Assembly (NCBI GenBank): GCA_012030715.1
Contig: JAAUUJ010000017.1
Span: forward strand, 1 to 39,577
DNA: 39,577 nt
Direction of reading: 5' to 3'
Origin: Synechococcaceae cyanobacterium SM2_3_1
Lineage (GTDB): Bacteria > Cyanobacteriota > Cyanobacteriia > Thermostichales > Thermostichaceae
Part shown: positions 27,164 to 36,062 of the stretch, piece after piece
Layout: each line of letters begins with the position of its first letter
Position numbering within the stretch: the first letter of the stretch is position 1
Notes under the pieces: model-generated
Databases searched by the model: none
What the model saw: only the letters and a program-made list of their open reading frames with translations
Told to the model about the DNA's origin: nothing
Translations under genes and position numbers: made by a program

Positions 27164-28789
27164 ATGCGTTCTCGCCTCCTCTCTGCTCTGTTGTTGACCT
27201 TGCTGGCGGGATGTTCTTCCTCCGCCCCGACTGCCACCAATCCTTTTCCTGGAATTGAAGATCAGGTGGCTGCTGAAATCCCTGCTCCTGAAAAGGATGC
27301 TATAGGTAGTGAACTGATTGTGGGCGGCACGCAAGCTAGCTCCGGCAGTTGGCCCTGGGCAGCAGCACTCGTCAGTGCTAGCAGTTCCAATCCTGCCAGT
27401 GGAAATTTTTGTGGAGGCGTTCTGATCCGCCCAGACTGGGTGCTAACCGCAGCCCACTGCTTGTTTGACGGTCGCAACCGTCCTGTCTCTGCCAGCAGTC
27501 TGGATGTTGTGCTGGGGTCTACCACCTTGAGCAGCGGCAGTGGAGAGCGCAAAGATGTGGCTCAGATTGTGATCCATCCGTCCTACCGAGCCTTCCAGGG
27601 ACCTGCCAATGGCTATGACATTGCTCTCTTGCGTCTGTCTTCCCCCTCCAGTCAGCCTACTCTGCCCCTGGTCAATCCCAACAATACCTCTTTGTTTGCT
27701 CCTGGCGTGAACGCAACCGTGGTGGGTTGGGGGGCAACTTCTGAAGGCGGATCTGACTCCAATACCCTGCGACAGGTCACCCTTCCCATCGTTTCTAACT
27801 CCACCTGCAATGCTGCTTCTGCCTATAACGGCGTGATTAAGTCTGATATGCTCTGTGCTGGGTTTCCCCAAGGAGGAAAGGATTCCTGCCAGGGAGATAG
27901 TGGCGGCCCGTTGATGGTCCAGGATGGATCCGGTTGGGTCTCTGCAGGGGTAGTGAGCTGGGGAGATGGCTGTGCTCGCCCTGGCAAATATGGGGTCTAC
28001 ACCCGCGTAGCGACTTATGTGAACTGGATTAATGGTCAGATGGGTCCGGCCACCCCGATTCCCACCCCGACCTCAGCTCCCAGTAACGCCAGCATCACTG
28101 TTCCCCAAACCTTGAACGGCAGCCTGAGTCCATCCGATCCCAGCAACCCCACTCGCAGTAACACCTATCGGGATGACTACCGCCTCACAGGTCTATCGGC
28201 AGGGCAACAGATTGAGATCAATCTCAGTAGTTCTGGCTTCGACACCTACCTGCAGTTGATCAACGCCAGCACGGGGAGTATAGTCACCCAAAACGATGAT
28301 GCTAGTAGCTCCACCACCAACTCGCGGATCAGCTTCACCGCCAGCTCTGGAGTGAGCTACATTGTGCGCGTCACCAGCTATGACAACAATGACACCGGAT
28401 CCTATAGCCTGAGCACCCGCTCGACCTCGAGTCCCACTCCTACCCCCAGTGGACCCTCAATTGCGGTACCCGGTTCTACTTCTGGAAGTCTGTCCAGCAG
28501 TGATCTGAGTAATCCCACCCGCAGTGGGGCCTACCGGGATGACTATCGCCTCACAGGTGTTTCCTCCGGGCAAGTGGTGCAAATTGATCTGAGTAGCTCT
28601 GGGTTTGATACCTACCTGCAACTGATCAATGCCAGCACCGGCAGTGTGATTGCTCAGAATGATGATGTGAATCGGTTCACCACCAACTCCCGCATCACCT
28701 TCACCGCCAGTTCGGGGGTTTCCTACGTTGTGAGGGTCACCAGCTACAACAGCTCAGCAACTGGCCAATACAGTCTCTCAACTCGCTAA
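27164..28789 (+). CDS. Trypsin-like (S1A) serine protease lipoprotein with two PPC domains
   Basis: A 541-residue secreted protein. A signal peptide ends in the lipobox LLAGC (Cys17), so it should be lipid-anchored. The mature protease begins near LIVGGTQAS and carries the triad His98 (LTAAHC), Asp152 (YDIALL) and Ser246 (GDSGGP). Asp240, six before the serine, is the trypsin specificity residue, predicting cleavage after Lys or Arg. A Pro/Thr linker leads to two near-identical pre-peptidase C-terminal (PPC) beta-domains (about 310-415 and 430-541), each with YRDDYRLTG and SSGFDTYLQLINASTG. It is a chymotrypsin-fold enzyme more familiar from animals, though known in bacteria. Confidence 0.92.
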   Translation: MRSRLLSALLLTLLAGCSSSAPTATNPFPGIEDQVAAEIPAPEKDAIGSELIVGGTQASSGSWPWAAALVSASSSNPASGNFCGGVLIRPDWVLTAAHCLFDGRNRPVSASSLDVVLGSTTLSSGSGERKDVAQIVIHPSYRAFQGPANGYDIALLRLSSPSSQPTLPLVNPNNTSLFAPGVNATVVGWGATSEGGSDSNTLRQVTLPIVSNSTCNAASAYNGVIKSDMLCAGFPQGGKDSCQGDSGGPLMVQDGSGWVSAGVVSWGDGCARPGKYGVYTRVATYVNWINGQMGPATPIPTPTSAPSNASITVPQTLNGSLSPSDPSNPTRSNTYRDDYRLTGLSAGQQIEINLSSSGFDTYLQLINASTGSIVTQNDDASSSTTNSRISFTASSGVSYIVRVTSYDNNDTGSYSLSTRSTSSPTPTPSGPSIAVPGSTSGSLSSSDLSNPTRSGAYRDDYRLTGVSSGQVVQIDLSSSGFDTYLQLINASTGSVIAQNDDVNRFTTNSRITFTASSGVSYVVRVTSYNSSATGQYSLSTR

Positions 28790-28835
28790 ATGAAGCTTAC
28801 CCCACCAGCTAATCGCTGAGGCAGGGGTGTCAATG

Positions 28836-29826
28836 CTAACCTGTGGCTACTGAATCAGGCCACAGATCACAGAGACAGACCCAGCTTCGGGGTGAACGTC
28901 TAGTACTTTTGCTAGAACGTTCCTCATGGCTCTTTCGACCAATGAGTTTTTGTATGCCTCTGCCTGCAATATTCACTGACCCATTCAGATCGCAGTTGTA
29001 TCGCTTGCCAGAAGCAAATTTTGCAAGGGCGTAGTGCGCTCACGCTGTAATCGCCCAGACCCGTCATAAGCCAGTTTTGAGGTGTAGGCCGCCACCACTT
29101 CGATGACCTGACCACCCACCTCTCGCCACTTCATTTCAGTGTCGTCGCGGATGGTTGCCTTGAGCCAGCCATGAAAGCGTTGACGCAGGGTTGAGCGTTT
29201 CCGCCCACCCGTTGCCTTCCAGTCTTTCAGTTTCTCGAAGATAATGGCCTTTGAGTTGAACTGAGTGGCGATGTAGGCGATCCGTTTAGAAACAAGGTGG
29301 CTAATCTGGCTATTGATGTTCCGGCGTTTGCGATAGGTATTCGAGCAGAAGCCTTTGTGAAGCTTCCCCCCTTGACCCATCGTTTTGGATGCCCGCATGG
29401 AGACGGACTTAAGCCGTTTGTCTCGACGGTCTATGTCTCTTCCTGGGTGAATAAACTCACGATGGATTACAGTACCGTCAAACCTCACGACTGTTAGCGT
29501 TGCCGTGGTGTTGATACCCAGATCAACGGCCACCACATTCTCATCAGACTGCCGCTTCGGTGGGTCGCACTCAAAGGGAACTGAGAGATGGCAGGCTTTG
29601 CTGTTGAAGATCAGGTACGGCGACAATATCTTGTTGCCGAGCACTTCATGGCGTTCTCGAAGCCTACTGATCTGAACCGTTGTCCAGACCCAATCAGACC
29701 CCGTAAACACCTTAATCTCAACCGCATCATGGCCCCATGCAGCTTATAGCACTGGCCTTTGTAGAGGGCTGGATAGCAGCCTGCATTAGCATTGAGCGTA
29801 GGTGGTTTATACGATCCCGTTACCAC
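28836..29826 (-). pseudogene. Decayed TnpB (IS1341-type), N-terminus missing and two frameshifts
   Basis: Remnant of a second TnpB. RuvC I (VVAVDLGINTTATL) and RuvC II (AIIFEKLKDWKATGG) are visible. After a frameshift near 29037-29041 the C-terminus continues as FASGKRYNCDLNGSVNIAGRG up to a stop at 28836. A second frameshift lies in GGGG at 29732-29736 (upstream YPALYKGQCYKL, downstream HDAVEIKVF). Repairing both adds one base each and gives about 330 residues. A stop lies upstream of 29826 and the first part of the family is missing. It belongs to the TnpB subgroup with AYTSKLAYDGSG in place of the Cys4 zinc ribbon. It is distinct from the intact copy at 6.9-8.1 kb. Confidence 0.8.
28894..28922 (-). 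ncRNA. Hairpin at the 3' end of the decayed tnpB, likely omega-RNA remnant
   Basis: GAACGTCTAG (28894-28903) pairs with CTAGAACGTTC (28912-28922), a 10-bp stem with one bulged base and an 8-nt loop. It sits inside the last codons of the tnpB remnant, where the guide-RNA scaffold of TnpB elements is found. Confidence 0.4.
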
Positions 29827-30052
29827 CCAAGCCTGCGGATATGAGTCAGGAGCAGATCAGTACTCGCCTGGGTGAGATCGAGGCTGGGACTGCCTATATT
29901 TGTGTCTGCGCTTGTGGCTGCACATAGGTCAATCCATCCCTTTTAGGTTTATCGTGAAGTCAGCTTTGCCTGAGGAACTCGGTTGAGGAGGGAAAGGATG
30001 CCTTTCCCATTTCAGGAAACATAGCTTGACAACCCGTGATTAGGTTACTTCT

Positions 30053-32569
30053 GTGTTCCAGATACGCTTGAGCAGATCTGCGTTGAGTCTCATCCTCTTG
30101 GGAATGCTACCCACGGTAGCGAGATCACAGGTTATCCCTGATGCTTCACTGCCAGAAAATACTTCTGTTCAATTGCAAGGTGAAACCTTTAGGGTTGAAG
30201 GAGGAAGTCAAGTTGGGGATAACCTCTTCCACAGTTTTGAGTCGTTCTCGATCCCCACAGGATCAGAGGTCTGGTTTAACCAGGACACTGCTGTCGCAAA
30301 TATTATCAGCCGGATCACAGGGGCTTCGCTCTCTGAAATTGATGGAAATATTCGAGCGAATGGAACTGCTCATGTTTTTCTGATCAACCCCAATGGCATT
30401 GTCTTTGGGCCAAATGCTCAGCTAAATGTGGGCGGATCTTTCTTAGCCACAACTGCTACAGGCTTGAAATTTACGGATGGTACATTCTTTAGTACAAGTC
30501 AATCGGATCTACCCCTTCTGACTGTTCATCTTCCGAATCAGATTGTTTTTGAAGGGAATACTCAACCCATTGCTGTTCAAGGCATTGGAAATACTACTAT
30601 CCTTGCTGGAGAGGTATTTTCCCCGATTAACGTCAATCGCAATGGCATCAACCTCCAGGGCAATCCAGACCAGACATTTGCATTGATCGGAGGCGATCTT
30701 TCCTTTCAGGGCGGGCTGATAACTACATCAGCTGGAAAGATTGAGCTGGGAGCAGTTGAATCGGGTTTGGTTGAGTTTGATCTTGCACAACCTGGCTGGG
30801 AGGTTGATTATCAAGCTGTGACTGCCTTCAAGAATGTGGAACTATCAGAGTCTTCAGTTATTGATGTCCTGGATGGATCGATCAATATTCGAGCTCAGGA
30901 TATTACTTTGGCTGATGGATCGGTCCTGATTACTCAACAACAAAGCCCATCTTCATCTGGAGATATTCATATTCAGGCAGCTGGCACGATTGATATTAGT
31001 GGCATTAACCAAATTACGCCGACATTTATCCTGAGCGAAACCTTTACGGAAGGGACAGGCAATTCGATCCTCCTGGAGGCTCAACAACTCAAGGTACGCT
31101 TGGGGGGAGGGGTTGTCAGTCGTACCTTTTCTGGGGCACCTGCTGGTTCGATTGATGTCAGAATCTCAGAAACGGTTGAGGTGATTGATGCTCTAGGGAT
31201 ATTTTCGCCTAGCTCAATTGCGTCTCAAAGCCTGGGATCAGGATCTGCAGGCAATGTCCGTGTGACTACAACCGACTTGAGTATTATCAATGGAGGGCAA
31301 ATCGCCTCTTCTACCTTTGGTCCAGGATCGACAGGCGCAGTCCAGATCAACGCCTCAGAGTCCATTCTTATTCAAGGAGTAACCGAAGGCGCCCCTGATC
31401 TTGGTAGTCTCCTGGGCACTAATTCATTGGGAGTCTTTGCCGCTGGAAACGCAGGACCCACAACCCTTTCCACCAAAAAACTTCGCGTTCTGGATGGAGG
31501 GATCATCAGTACCTCAACCCAGGCAGCAGGATCAGGTGGCCCTCTCAAAATCACAGCCTCGGAATTCATTGAGATCAGAGGCAGGGCACCCGCGGCCAGT
31601 AGTCCTAGTTCAGTTGGCGCATCTTCAGCACCAGCTGCACGAGAATTTCTCCCCGATCCCTCTCTAGATCCCCTGGATTTTCTGACTGGAGATTCCGGAA
31701 CCGTTGAGATCACCACTCCCCAACTGATCGTTAACGATGGCGCTGAACTGAGTGCTGCCAATCAAGGAACAGGGAATGCAGGCAGACTGCGGATCGATGC
31801 TGCTCAGATCAAGATCGACACTGACGCACGGATCTCAACAGAAACCGCTTCTGGAGAAGGCGGCGATATTCAGGTAAATTCTCAGGGCCTCACCCTGCGC
31901 AACGGCGGATCTTTAACCACCAGTGCAGGCGGGTCCGGTAACGGCGGCGATATAGAGATCAACAGTCCCTTGATCGTGGCGATCCCTTCAGAAAATAGTG
32001 ACATCCGGGCCAGTGCCCTAGAAGGATCTGGTGGCAACATCCGCATTACCTCAGAGGCAGTCGTGGGCATCGCTCCCCAAAATACTCCCACTAACGAAAG
32101 TGATATTACCGCCAGTTCAGAGCTGGGCGTGGATGGCACCGTCCAGATTAACTCTCCAGCTCAAGATAGTGAGGTCCAGGTTTTGCTTTCTACCCATGAT
32201 GAAACCATCAGCGCTCTAGACTTGGCTAAAGCAGACTGTCGGCCAGGAACAATTTCCCCGAATCAATTTACCCTTGAAGAGCGACGCAACTGGCTCGCCG
32301 ATCCCACCGAGTTTCTCACCCCGCCTACTGCCCTCATCGACCTCCCTGATCCGGTATCCGTTGACTCCGTCTCCACTCAACCCGCTGCAGAAACAGCACA
32401 ACCACTCCCCACTCAGATTGTTGCCCCCACACCCCTGCAGGAAGCTAATCGCTGGCAGGTCAATGAAGCAGGTCAGATCGTGCTGGTGGCCCAGTCTTTA
32501 GCCCAGGCTCAGCCCTTACCCGATTGTCAAAAACTGCAGGATCTGCAACAGTCTCATGCCCTCAACTGA
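30053..32569 (+). CDS. Two-partner-secretion exoprotein with haemagglutination-activity (TPS) domain
   Basis: An 838-residue secreted protein. The GTG start is followed by a signal peptide (SALSLILLGMLPTVARSQ). The TPS domain follows at about residues 27-150, with NLFHSFESFSIPTG, the hallmark FLINPNGIVFGP and GGSFLATTA. The rest is a beta-helix of degenerate repeats rich in GGxI and IxITT-like segments. The C-terminal extension (DCRPGT..., ERRNWLADPTEFLTPP) matches many cyanobacterial haemagglutinin-like proteins. Export needs an FhaC/ShlB-type outer-membrane partner, which is not in this window. Likely surface adhesion. Confidence 0.9.
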   Translation: MFQIRLSRSALSLILLGMLPTVARSQVIPDASLPENTSVQLQGETFRVEGGSQVGDNLFHSFESFSIPTGSEVWFNQDTAVANIISRITGASLSEIDGNIRANGTAHVFLINPNGIVFGPNAQLNVGGSFLATTATGLKFTDGTFFSTSQSDLPLLTVHLPNQIVFEGNTQPIAVQGIGNTTILAGEVFSPINVNRNGINLQGNPDQTFALIGGDLSFQGGLITTSAGKIELGAVESGLVEFDLAQPGWEVDYQAVTAFKNVELSESSVIDVLDGSINIRAQDITLADGSVLITQQQSPSSSGDIHIQAAGTIDISGINQITPTFILSETFTEGTGNSILLEAQQLKVRLGGGVVSRTFSGAPAGSIDVRISETVEVIDALGIFSPSSIASQSLGSGSAGNVRVTTTDLSIINGGQIASSTFGPGSTGAVQINASESILIQGVTEGAPDLGSLLGTNSLGVFAAGNAGPTTLSTKKLRVLDGGIISTSTQAAGSGGPLKITASEFIEIRGRAPAASSPSSVGASSAPAAREFLPDPSLDPLDFLTGDSGTVEITTPQLIVNDGAELSAANQGTGNAGRLRIDAAQIKIDTDARISTETASGEGGDIQVNSQGLTLRNGGSLTTSAGGSGNGGDIEINSPLIVAIPSENSDIRASALEGSGGNIRITSEAVVGIAPQNTPTNESDITASSELGVDGTVQINSPAQDSEVQVLLSTHDETISALDLAKADCRPGTISPNQFTLEERRNWLADPTEFLTPPTALIDLPDPVSVDSVSTQPAAETAQPLPTQIVAPTPLQEANRWQVNEAGQIVLVAQSLAQAQPLPDCQKLQDLQQSHALN

Positions 32570-32590
32570 GCAACCCAGATCCCCTGGCGC

Positions 32591-33676
32591 TCACCGGATA
32601 ACAGGCCCCGTCCTGCCCACAATGCCTCCCCTCCGATCAAAAAGGATGGCTTCCACCCGCAGATCCCGCTCTGCATACTTGCGCACATACCGCCGACTGC
32701 GTTCACCAATACGACTAGCCAGATCATTAAAGACTACTGTCGTCAGGTCCGCCTGATCCAGCACCCCCTGAGCCGCATCCACCGTTGCACAGTCCAAAAT
32801 CGACCGCGCCACTTCCAACTTTCCTCCCACCCGTACAACAGCCGCCGCCAGGATCTCTAGACGCGCATCCGCCACATGACTGGAGGTATTAAAGATCCCC
32901 CCTGCCAGCTTGATCAACTTGCCGTGATACCCAAGCAGCTGCACTGCTCCCGCTCCTCTCACCCCTGCCTCCACCAGTAAGGCCCCCAACCAGTTCCCCG
33001 TGCGGATCCGCGCCTCCATCGGAAATCCCAGGCGATCTGCCAGCATTTCCCCGTGACTGCCGATACAAAACAACAGCGTTCCCCCTGGCTGCACCTGATC
33101 CTGTAATGTCTGGCGACTCTCCTCCAAATAATCTGGGGCGGCGATCGGATGCGCAATCCCACTGGTTCCCAGCAGCGCCAGACCCTCCAGTACTCCAAAA
33201 GCCGCGTTCGAGGTGCGCTCTGCCAGGGCCCTCCCTTCCGGCAAAATAATCATGATCCTCAGTTGTTTTTCTGCAGGGATCAGCGGACCTAGATTGATCT
33301 CAAACAGATGGCGAGCATAGCGATAGATAGCTGCCTGGTGATCGGCAAAATGCCCGACCCCTTCTCCTCCCGCTAATAAAAGGTTGGCTTCTCCCAGCAG
33401 TAGCGGCGATAAATGAACCCAGCTCCAAACCGGAGTATTTCGAGTTAAATCTAAGTTGTCACCCGGATCACTGCGGCAAATGCCCAGCGCAGTCGTCGCA
33501 TCGATTCTGGCCACCTGCTCCACAGGGATCTTCACCTCTTCTTCCACCGGAGAATCCAGGGATCCCAGTTGCAGCTTGACCTGCGTGGGGGAATTTTCTG
33601 CTCCCTGTAAATGAAGCAGAGCAGCTCTGGCAGCAGCAACCGCAAAAACCGGTAGGGTGTAGCCCGCGCGTGCCAT
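32591..33676 (-). CDS. cbiD: Cobalt-precorrin-5B (C1)-methyltransferase
   Basis: CbiD acts in the anaerobic branch of cobalamin synthesis, methylating C1 of cobalt-precorrin-5B. The start is MARAGYTLPVFAVAAARAAL, a typical N-terminus; the open frame extends to 33781 but the ATG at 33676 fits the family. Other motifs are GLALLGTSGIAHP, LLFCIGSHGEML and LLGYHGKLIKLAGGIFNTSSHVAD shortened in many homologues. The length of 361 residues is normal. No other cob genes are adjacent and no cobalamin riboswitch is seen upstream. Confidence 0.93.
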   Translation of the reverse strand: MARAGYTLPVFAVAAARAALLHLQGAENSPTQVKLQLGSLDSPVEEEVKIPVEQVARIDATTALGICRSDPGDNLDLTRNTPVWSWVHLSPLLLGEANLLLAGGEGVGHFADHQAAIYRYARHLFEINLGPLIPAEKQLRIMIILPEGRALAERTSNAAFGVLEGLALLGTSGIAHPIAAPDYLEESRQTLQDQVQPGGTLLFCIGSHGEMLADRLGFPMEARIRTGNWLGALLVEAGVRGAGAVQLLGYHGKLIKLAGGIFNTSSHVADARLEILAAAVVRVGGKLEVARSILDCATVDAAQGVLDQADLTTVVFNDLASRIGERSRRYVRKYAERDLRVEAILFDRRGGIVGRTGPVIR

Positions 33677-34094
33677 GATCGGGGTCAACCTCGAAGAATT
33701 ACACAGCCTAGCATCCCAATCCCTCCCCAAGATCAAAGAAGAAGACCTGATTTTACCGAGGTTATCCCCTGAAGTCAGCATTGACAGCAGTGATATCCTC
33801 TTAGCTGCAAGCAGCGGGGAATTTTACCCTAGCGATTAAACTCTTAAAAAAAGAGACTTCAGATTTGCGATTCGGAGTTAAGGATTTCTAAAGATCAACC
33901 TGACGCCTCATTCCTCTATCTGCAGAATTTTATGCAGGCAACAATACCTTAGAAAATCCTATGATCATTGCCGCGGAGAGGGCAGTAGAACAGCACTTGC
34001 ACAGAAAGCAAAGGTTAAATGATTTAGTAGTAATTGCCTACTTGTCGAGATCATCTCTTTCAATAGAGGAGGAAGTATATGTGTTCGGTCAACT
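33677..34094. other. Intergenic region, no gene seen
   Basis: About 420 bp between the divergent cbiD and coiled-coil genes. It contains a small hairpin CTCTT/AAGAG around an A-run (about 33840-33855) and an AT-rich stretch that could hold promoters. I see no ORF, tRNA or riboswitch consensus. Confidence 0.4.
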
Positions 34095-34460
34095 ATGATT
34101 GAGAATAGACAGTCCATCCAGGACCAGGCCAACCAACTACAAGACAGTATAGATAGACTGCAGGTGGCCATTGAAGGCATTCCTGAGCGAATTGTTGCCA
34201 CATTATTGGCAGCACAGGAAGTCCAGGAGCCAGTCTCTGCCCATCAGACGCATGATAGTTTTGCTGAGCATGTGGACGATCAGGGTCAACATTTCCTACT
34301 CAAGGAAGAGCCTTCTCGTTCCGCGGGCAGACAGTACCACCAGGACTTTGCACCCGAAGCCCAGGTACAGCGACTCACCGCTCAGCTAACTGCAGCCTAT
34401 AATCGGATCGCAGCATTAGAAGAACAGCTTCTGGCCCAGCGGATGCATCATCAAGTCTGA
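34095..34460 (+). CDS. Small coiled-coil protein
   Basis: 121 residues, no family recognised. An N-terminal amphipathic helix (QSIQDQANQLQDSIDRLQVA) and a C-terminal one (VQRLTAQLTAAYNRIAALEE) look like coiled coils, joined by a polar His/Asp-rich linker. There is no membrane segment. The ATG follows an AT-rich leader. Probably a cytoplasmic structural or adaptor protein; function unknown. Confidence 0.55.
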   Translation: MIENRQSIQDQANQLQDSIDRLQVAIEGIPERIVATLLAAQEVQEPVSAHQTHDSFAEHVDDQGQHFLLKEEPSRSAGRQYHQDFAPEAQVQRLTAQLTAAYNRIAALEEQLLAQRMHHQV

Positions 34461-34512
34461 AGCATTGCTCACCAACCAGGTTACTCCTCCCCCTGACCTG
34501 TACAGCCTCTCT

Positions 34513-35088
34513 TCAGGCTTCAGCAGATTTATGATTCACGTCTCCTAGATCAAAGCCATGCTTGCGCAGTTCCTGGTCCAACTGCAGCATATTTTCCACC
34601 AAATCCACAAACAGAATACCGTTGAGATGATCCAGTTCGTGTTGAATCACCCGAGCCAATAATCCATCCGCCTGCATCATACGGGGACGGCCTGTTTCAT
34701 CCTTATACGCAACCACAATGGTGGAATAACGAATCACATCACAGTAGACCCCAGGAATGCTGAGACACCCCTCCTGATCAACAAGAGTCGAGCCCTTGTA
34801 CTCCTTGATCTCAGGATTGATAAAGACAAACTGGGGACTTTCAGGTTGATCCGGCGCTGGATCGGCCACAATGATCCGCTTAGAGATGCCCACCTGCGGT
34901 GCAGCCAGACCAATGCCATCCGAGCTGTACATCGTCTTGAGCATATCCTGCACCAGTTGACGGATTTCGTCATTGATGCGGCTAACCCGTTTGGCTGGCT
35001 GGCGTAGCACCTGATCCCCCATGGTATGGATGGTAAGGGGAGGATGCTTTAGCTTTGTTTTGGGAACCAGCAGAGAGGTAACAGCCAT
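34513..35088 (-). CDS. def: Peptide deformylase
   Basis: A 191-residue metalloenzyme that removes the formyl group from nascent proteins. All three motifs are present: GIGLAAPQVG, EGCLSIPG and QHELDHLNG, providing Cys and two His metal ligands and the catalytic Glu. The N-terminal extension before ILRQPAKRV-type sequence is short. It follows the DUF3593 gene by 53 bp on the same strand and may be cotranscribed. Confidence 0.96.
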   Translation of the reverse strand: MAVTSLLVPKTKLKHPPLTIHTMGDQVLRQPAKRVSRINDEIRQLVQDMLKTMYSSDGIGLAAPQVGISKRIIVADPAPDQPESPQFVFINPEIKEYKGSTLVDQEGCLSIPGVYCDVIRYSTIVVAYKDETGRPRMMQADGLLARVIQHELDHLNGILFVDLVENMLQLDQELRKHGFDLGDVNHKSAEA

Positions 35089-35141
35089 AACAGCGGATCA
35101 GTAAATGTGTACATGCCAGGGATGGTGATACTCATTTTAAC

Positions 35142-35468
35142 TCAGGACTCTGAGGTTATGGATCCTGGGTCAGTTATGGGTTCTGGGGAAGATGACTTGG
35201 CTGACGCCGCCGCCTGCTTGAATCCCCAAACCACCAGGATGTTTGACAAGCTCAGAAAAAATTCTGCTCCCCCGTGCAGCCAATCCACATTGGCCAACGA
35301 AGTCCCATAGGCGTTCTGGGCGTAGAGACCCGCTGGAATCGTGATCCCGACAAATAGCAAAAGCATATAAAACCCGATCAGCGCAATGCGAGGCGTTTCA
35401 GGCGTACGGGTGAGGAAATACAGAAAGATCAGGTAAGGAAATAGAGAAAGACTGAAAAAAATATTCAT
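35142..35468 (-). CDS. DUF3593 family membrane protein
   Basis: A 108-residue protein with hydrophobic helices at about residues 3-19, 29-50 and 67-83. I match it to DUF3593, a cyanobacteria/plastid family. Motifs include FLTRTPETPRIALIGFYMLL, NVDWLHGGAEFFLSLSN and NILVVWGF. The gene lies 8 bp downstream of the DUF2499 gene, and the pair is conserved as neighbours in cyanobacteria as far as I recall. Function unknown; probably thylakoid or plasma membrane. Confidence 0.75.
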   Translation of the reverse strand: MNIFFSLSLFPYLIFLYFLTRTPETPRIALIGFYMLLLFVGITIPAGLYAQNAYGTSLANVDWLHGGAEFFLSLSNILVVWGFKQAAASAKSSSPEPITDPGSITSES

Positions 35469-35476
35469 CGGTAGAA

Positions 35477-35794
35477 TTACGACTCCTCAGAGACCCGACC
35501 CGCCCGACTGCGATACCAGATCCAGCCAGCCGCTGTGGCCATCGTCATGTTGCCCAGTAAGGTCATCGCCCCCTGCAGGGTCACGGCCCAATCAAAGCGA
35601 GGATCGTTGTCAAAAAAATGCCAGGTGATGGCACACATCGCACTCACCAGGGAAGGAATCATGGCCCAAGACAACCAGCGCCAGTAACGCCGCCCTATAG
35701 CTCCAGCGAAGACCCAGACGATAAAGATGGCTGCAATCCACTCCACCAGACTGGAAAGATGGATCCACCAGGTGGGTAATGATAGGGCATGCAT
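35477..35794 (-). CDS. DUF2499 / Ycf49-like membrane protein
   Basis: A 105-residue protein with three hydrophobic helices. The motifs LPTWWIHLSSLVEWIAAI, MIPSLVSAMCAITWHFFDN and LQGAMTLLGNMTMATAAG match DUF2499, which includes the plastid-encoded Ycf49. Function is not established. It is separated by 5 bp from nblA upstream and 8 bp from DUF3593 downstream, a compact operon. Confidence 0.8.
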   Translation of the reverse strand: MHALSLPTWWIHLSSLVEWIAAIFIVWVFAGAIGRRYWRWLSWAMIPSLVSAMCAITWHFFDNDPRFDWAVTLQGAMTLLGNMTMATAAGWIWYRSRAGRVSEES

Positions 35795-35799
35795 GCAAA

Positions 35800-35976
35800 T
35801 TAGCCAAACAGGGAGTTACGCAACAGGTTACGGTAAGTGACCTCCTGAAGCAACATTTGCTTGTGCAACTTCACCAGAAACTCCTGAGCCTGCTCCAGAC
35901 TCATCCTTTCCACCATGCTTTCGAATGACCGCTGCCGAAACTGCTGCTCCAGCGATAAGGCTTCAAAGTTATCCAT
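35800..35976 (-). CDS. nblA: NblA phycobilisome degradation protein
   Basis: A 58-residue helical protein matching NblA, the small adaptor that targets phycobilisomes to Clp proteolysis during nutrient stress. The signature is LSLEQQFRQRSFE, ERMSLEQAQEFLVKL and a C-terminal helix with MLLQEVTYRNLLRNSLFG. The frame is open to 36024, but family length and similarity start at ATG 35976 (MDNFEALS). The upstream region holds an RpaB-type HLR1 site and further GTTTAC repeats, fitting stress-controlled expression. It heads the DUF2499-DUF3593 run. Confidence 0.88.
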   Translation of the reverse strand: MDNFEALSLEQQFRQRSFESMVERMSLEQAQEFLVKLHKQMLLQEVTYRNLLRNSLFG

Positions 35977-35990
35977 TGAGAGTGTCCTTA

Positions 35991-36020
35991 GTAAACCAAC
36001 TGCAAGGTCTGTAAACCAAC
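35991..36020 (-). promoter_or_regulatory. Pair of 10-bp direct repeats in the nblA leader
   Basis: GTTGGTTTAC (minus strand) occurs twice, at 36011-36020 and 35991-36000, exactly 20 bp apart, about two helical turns. They lie between the HLR1 site and the nblA ATG and share the GTTTAC core, so they may be extra binding sites for the same regulator. Confidence 0.5.
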
Positions 36021-36044
36021 TCAACGCAAAGGAATGTAAACACT

Positions 36045-36062
36045 ATTGTAAACAATGGTAAC
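36045..36062 (-). promoter_or_regulatory. HLR1 (RpaB-binding) site upstream of nblA
   Basis: The minus strand reads GTTACCAT-TG-TTTACAAT. The HLR1 consensus, as I know it, is (G/T)TTACA(T/A)(T/A) twice with 2 nt between; this has one mismatch. A third perfect half-site TTTACATT follows 4 nt later (36033-36040). RpaB is reported to control nblA and high-light genes through HLR1. The site is about 70 bp upstream of the start codon. Confidence 0.7.

Noticed and set aside
33677-34094. Cobalamin riboswitch before cbiD
   Set aside because: No B12-box-like consensus or suitable pairing was seen in the leader.
33965-34201. 78-codon minus-strand frame opposite the coiled-coil gene
   Set aside because: Overlaps the better-supported plus-strand gene and has no recognisable features.
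36048-36061. NtcA-like GTA-N8-TAA upstream of nblA
   Set aside because: One base off the palindrome and without a well-placed -10 box; the bases are better explained by the HLR1 repeats.
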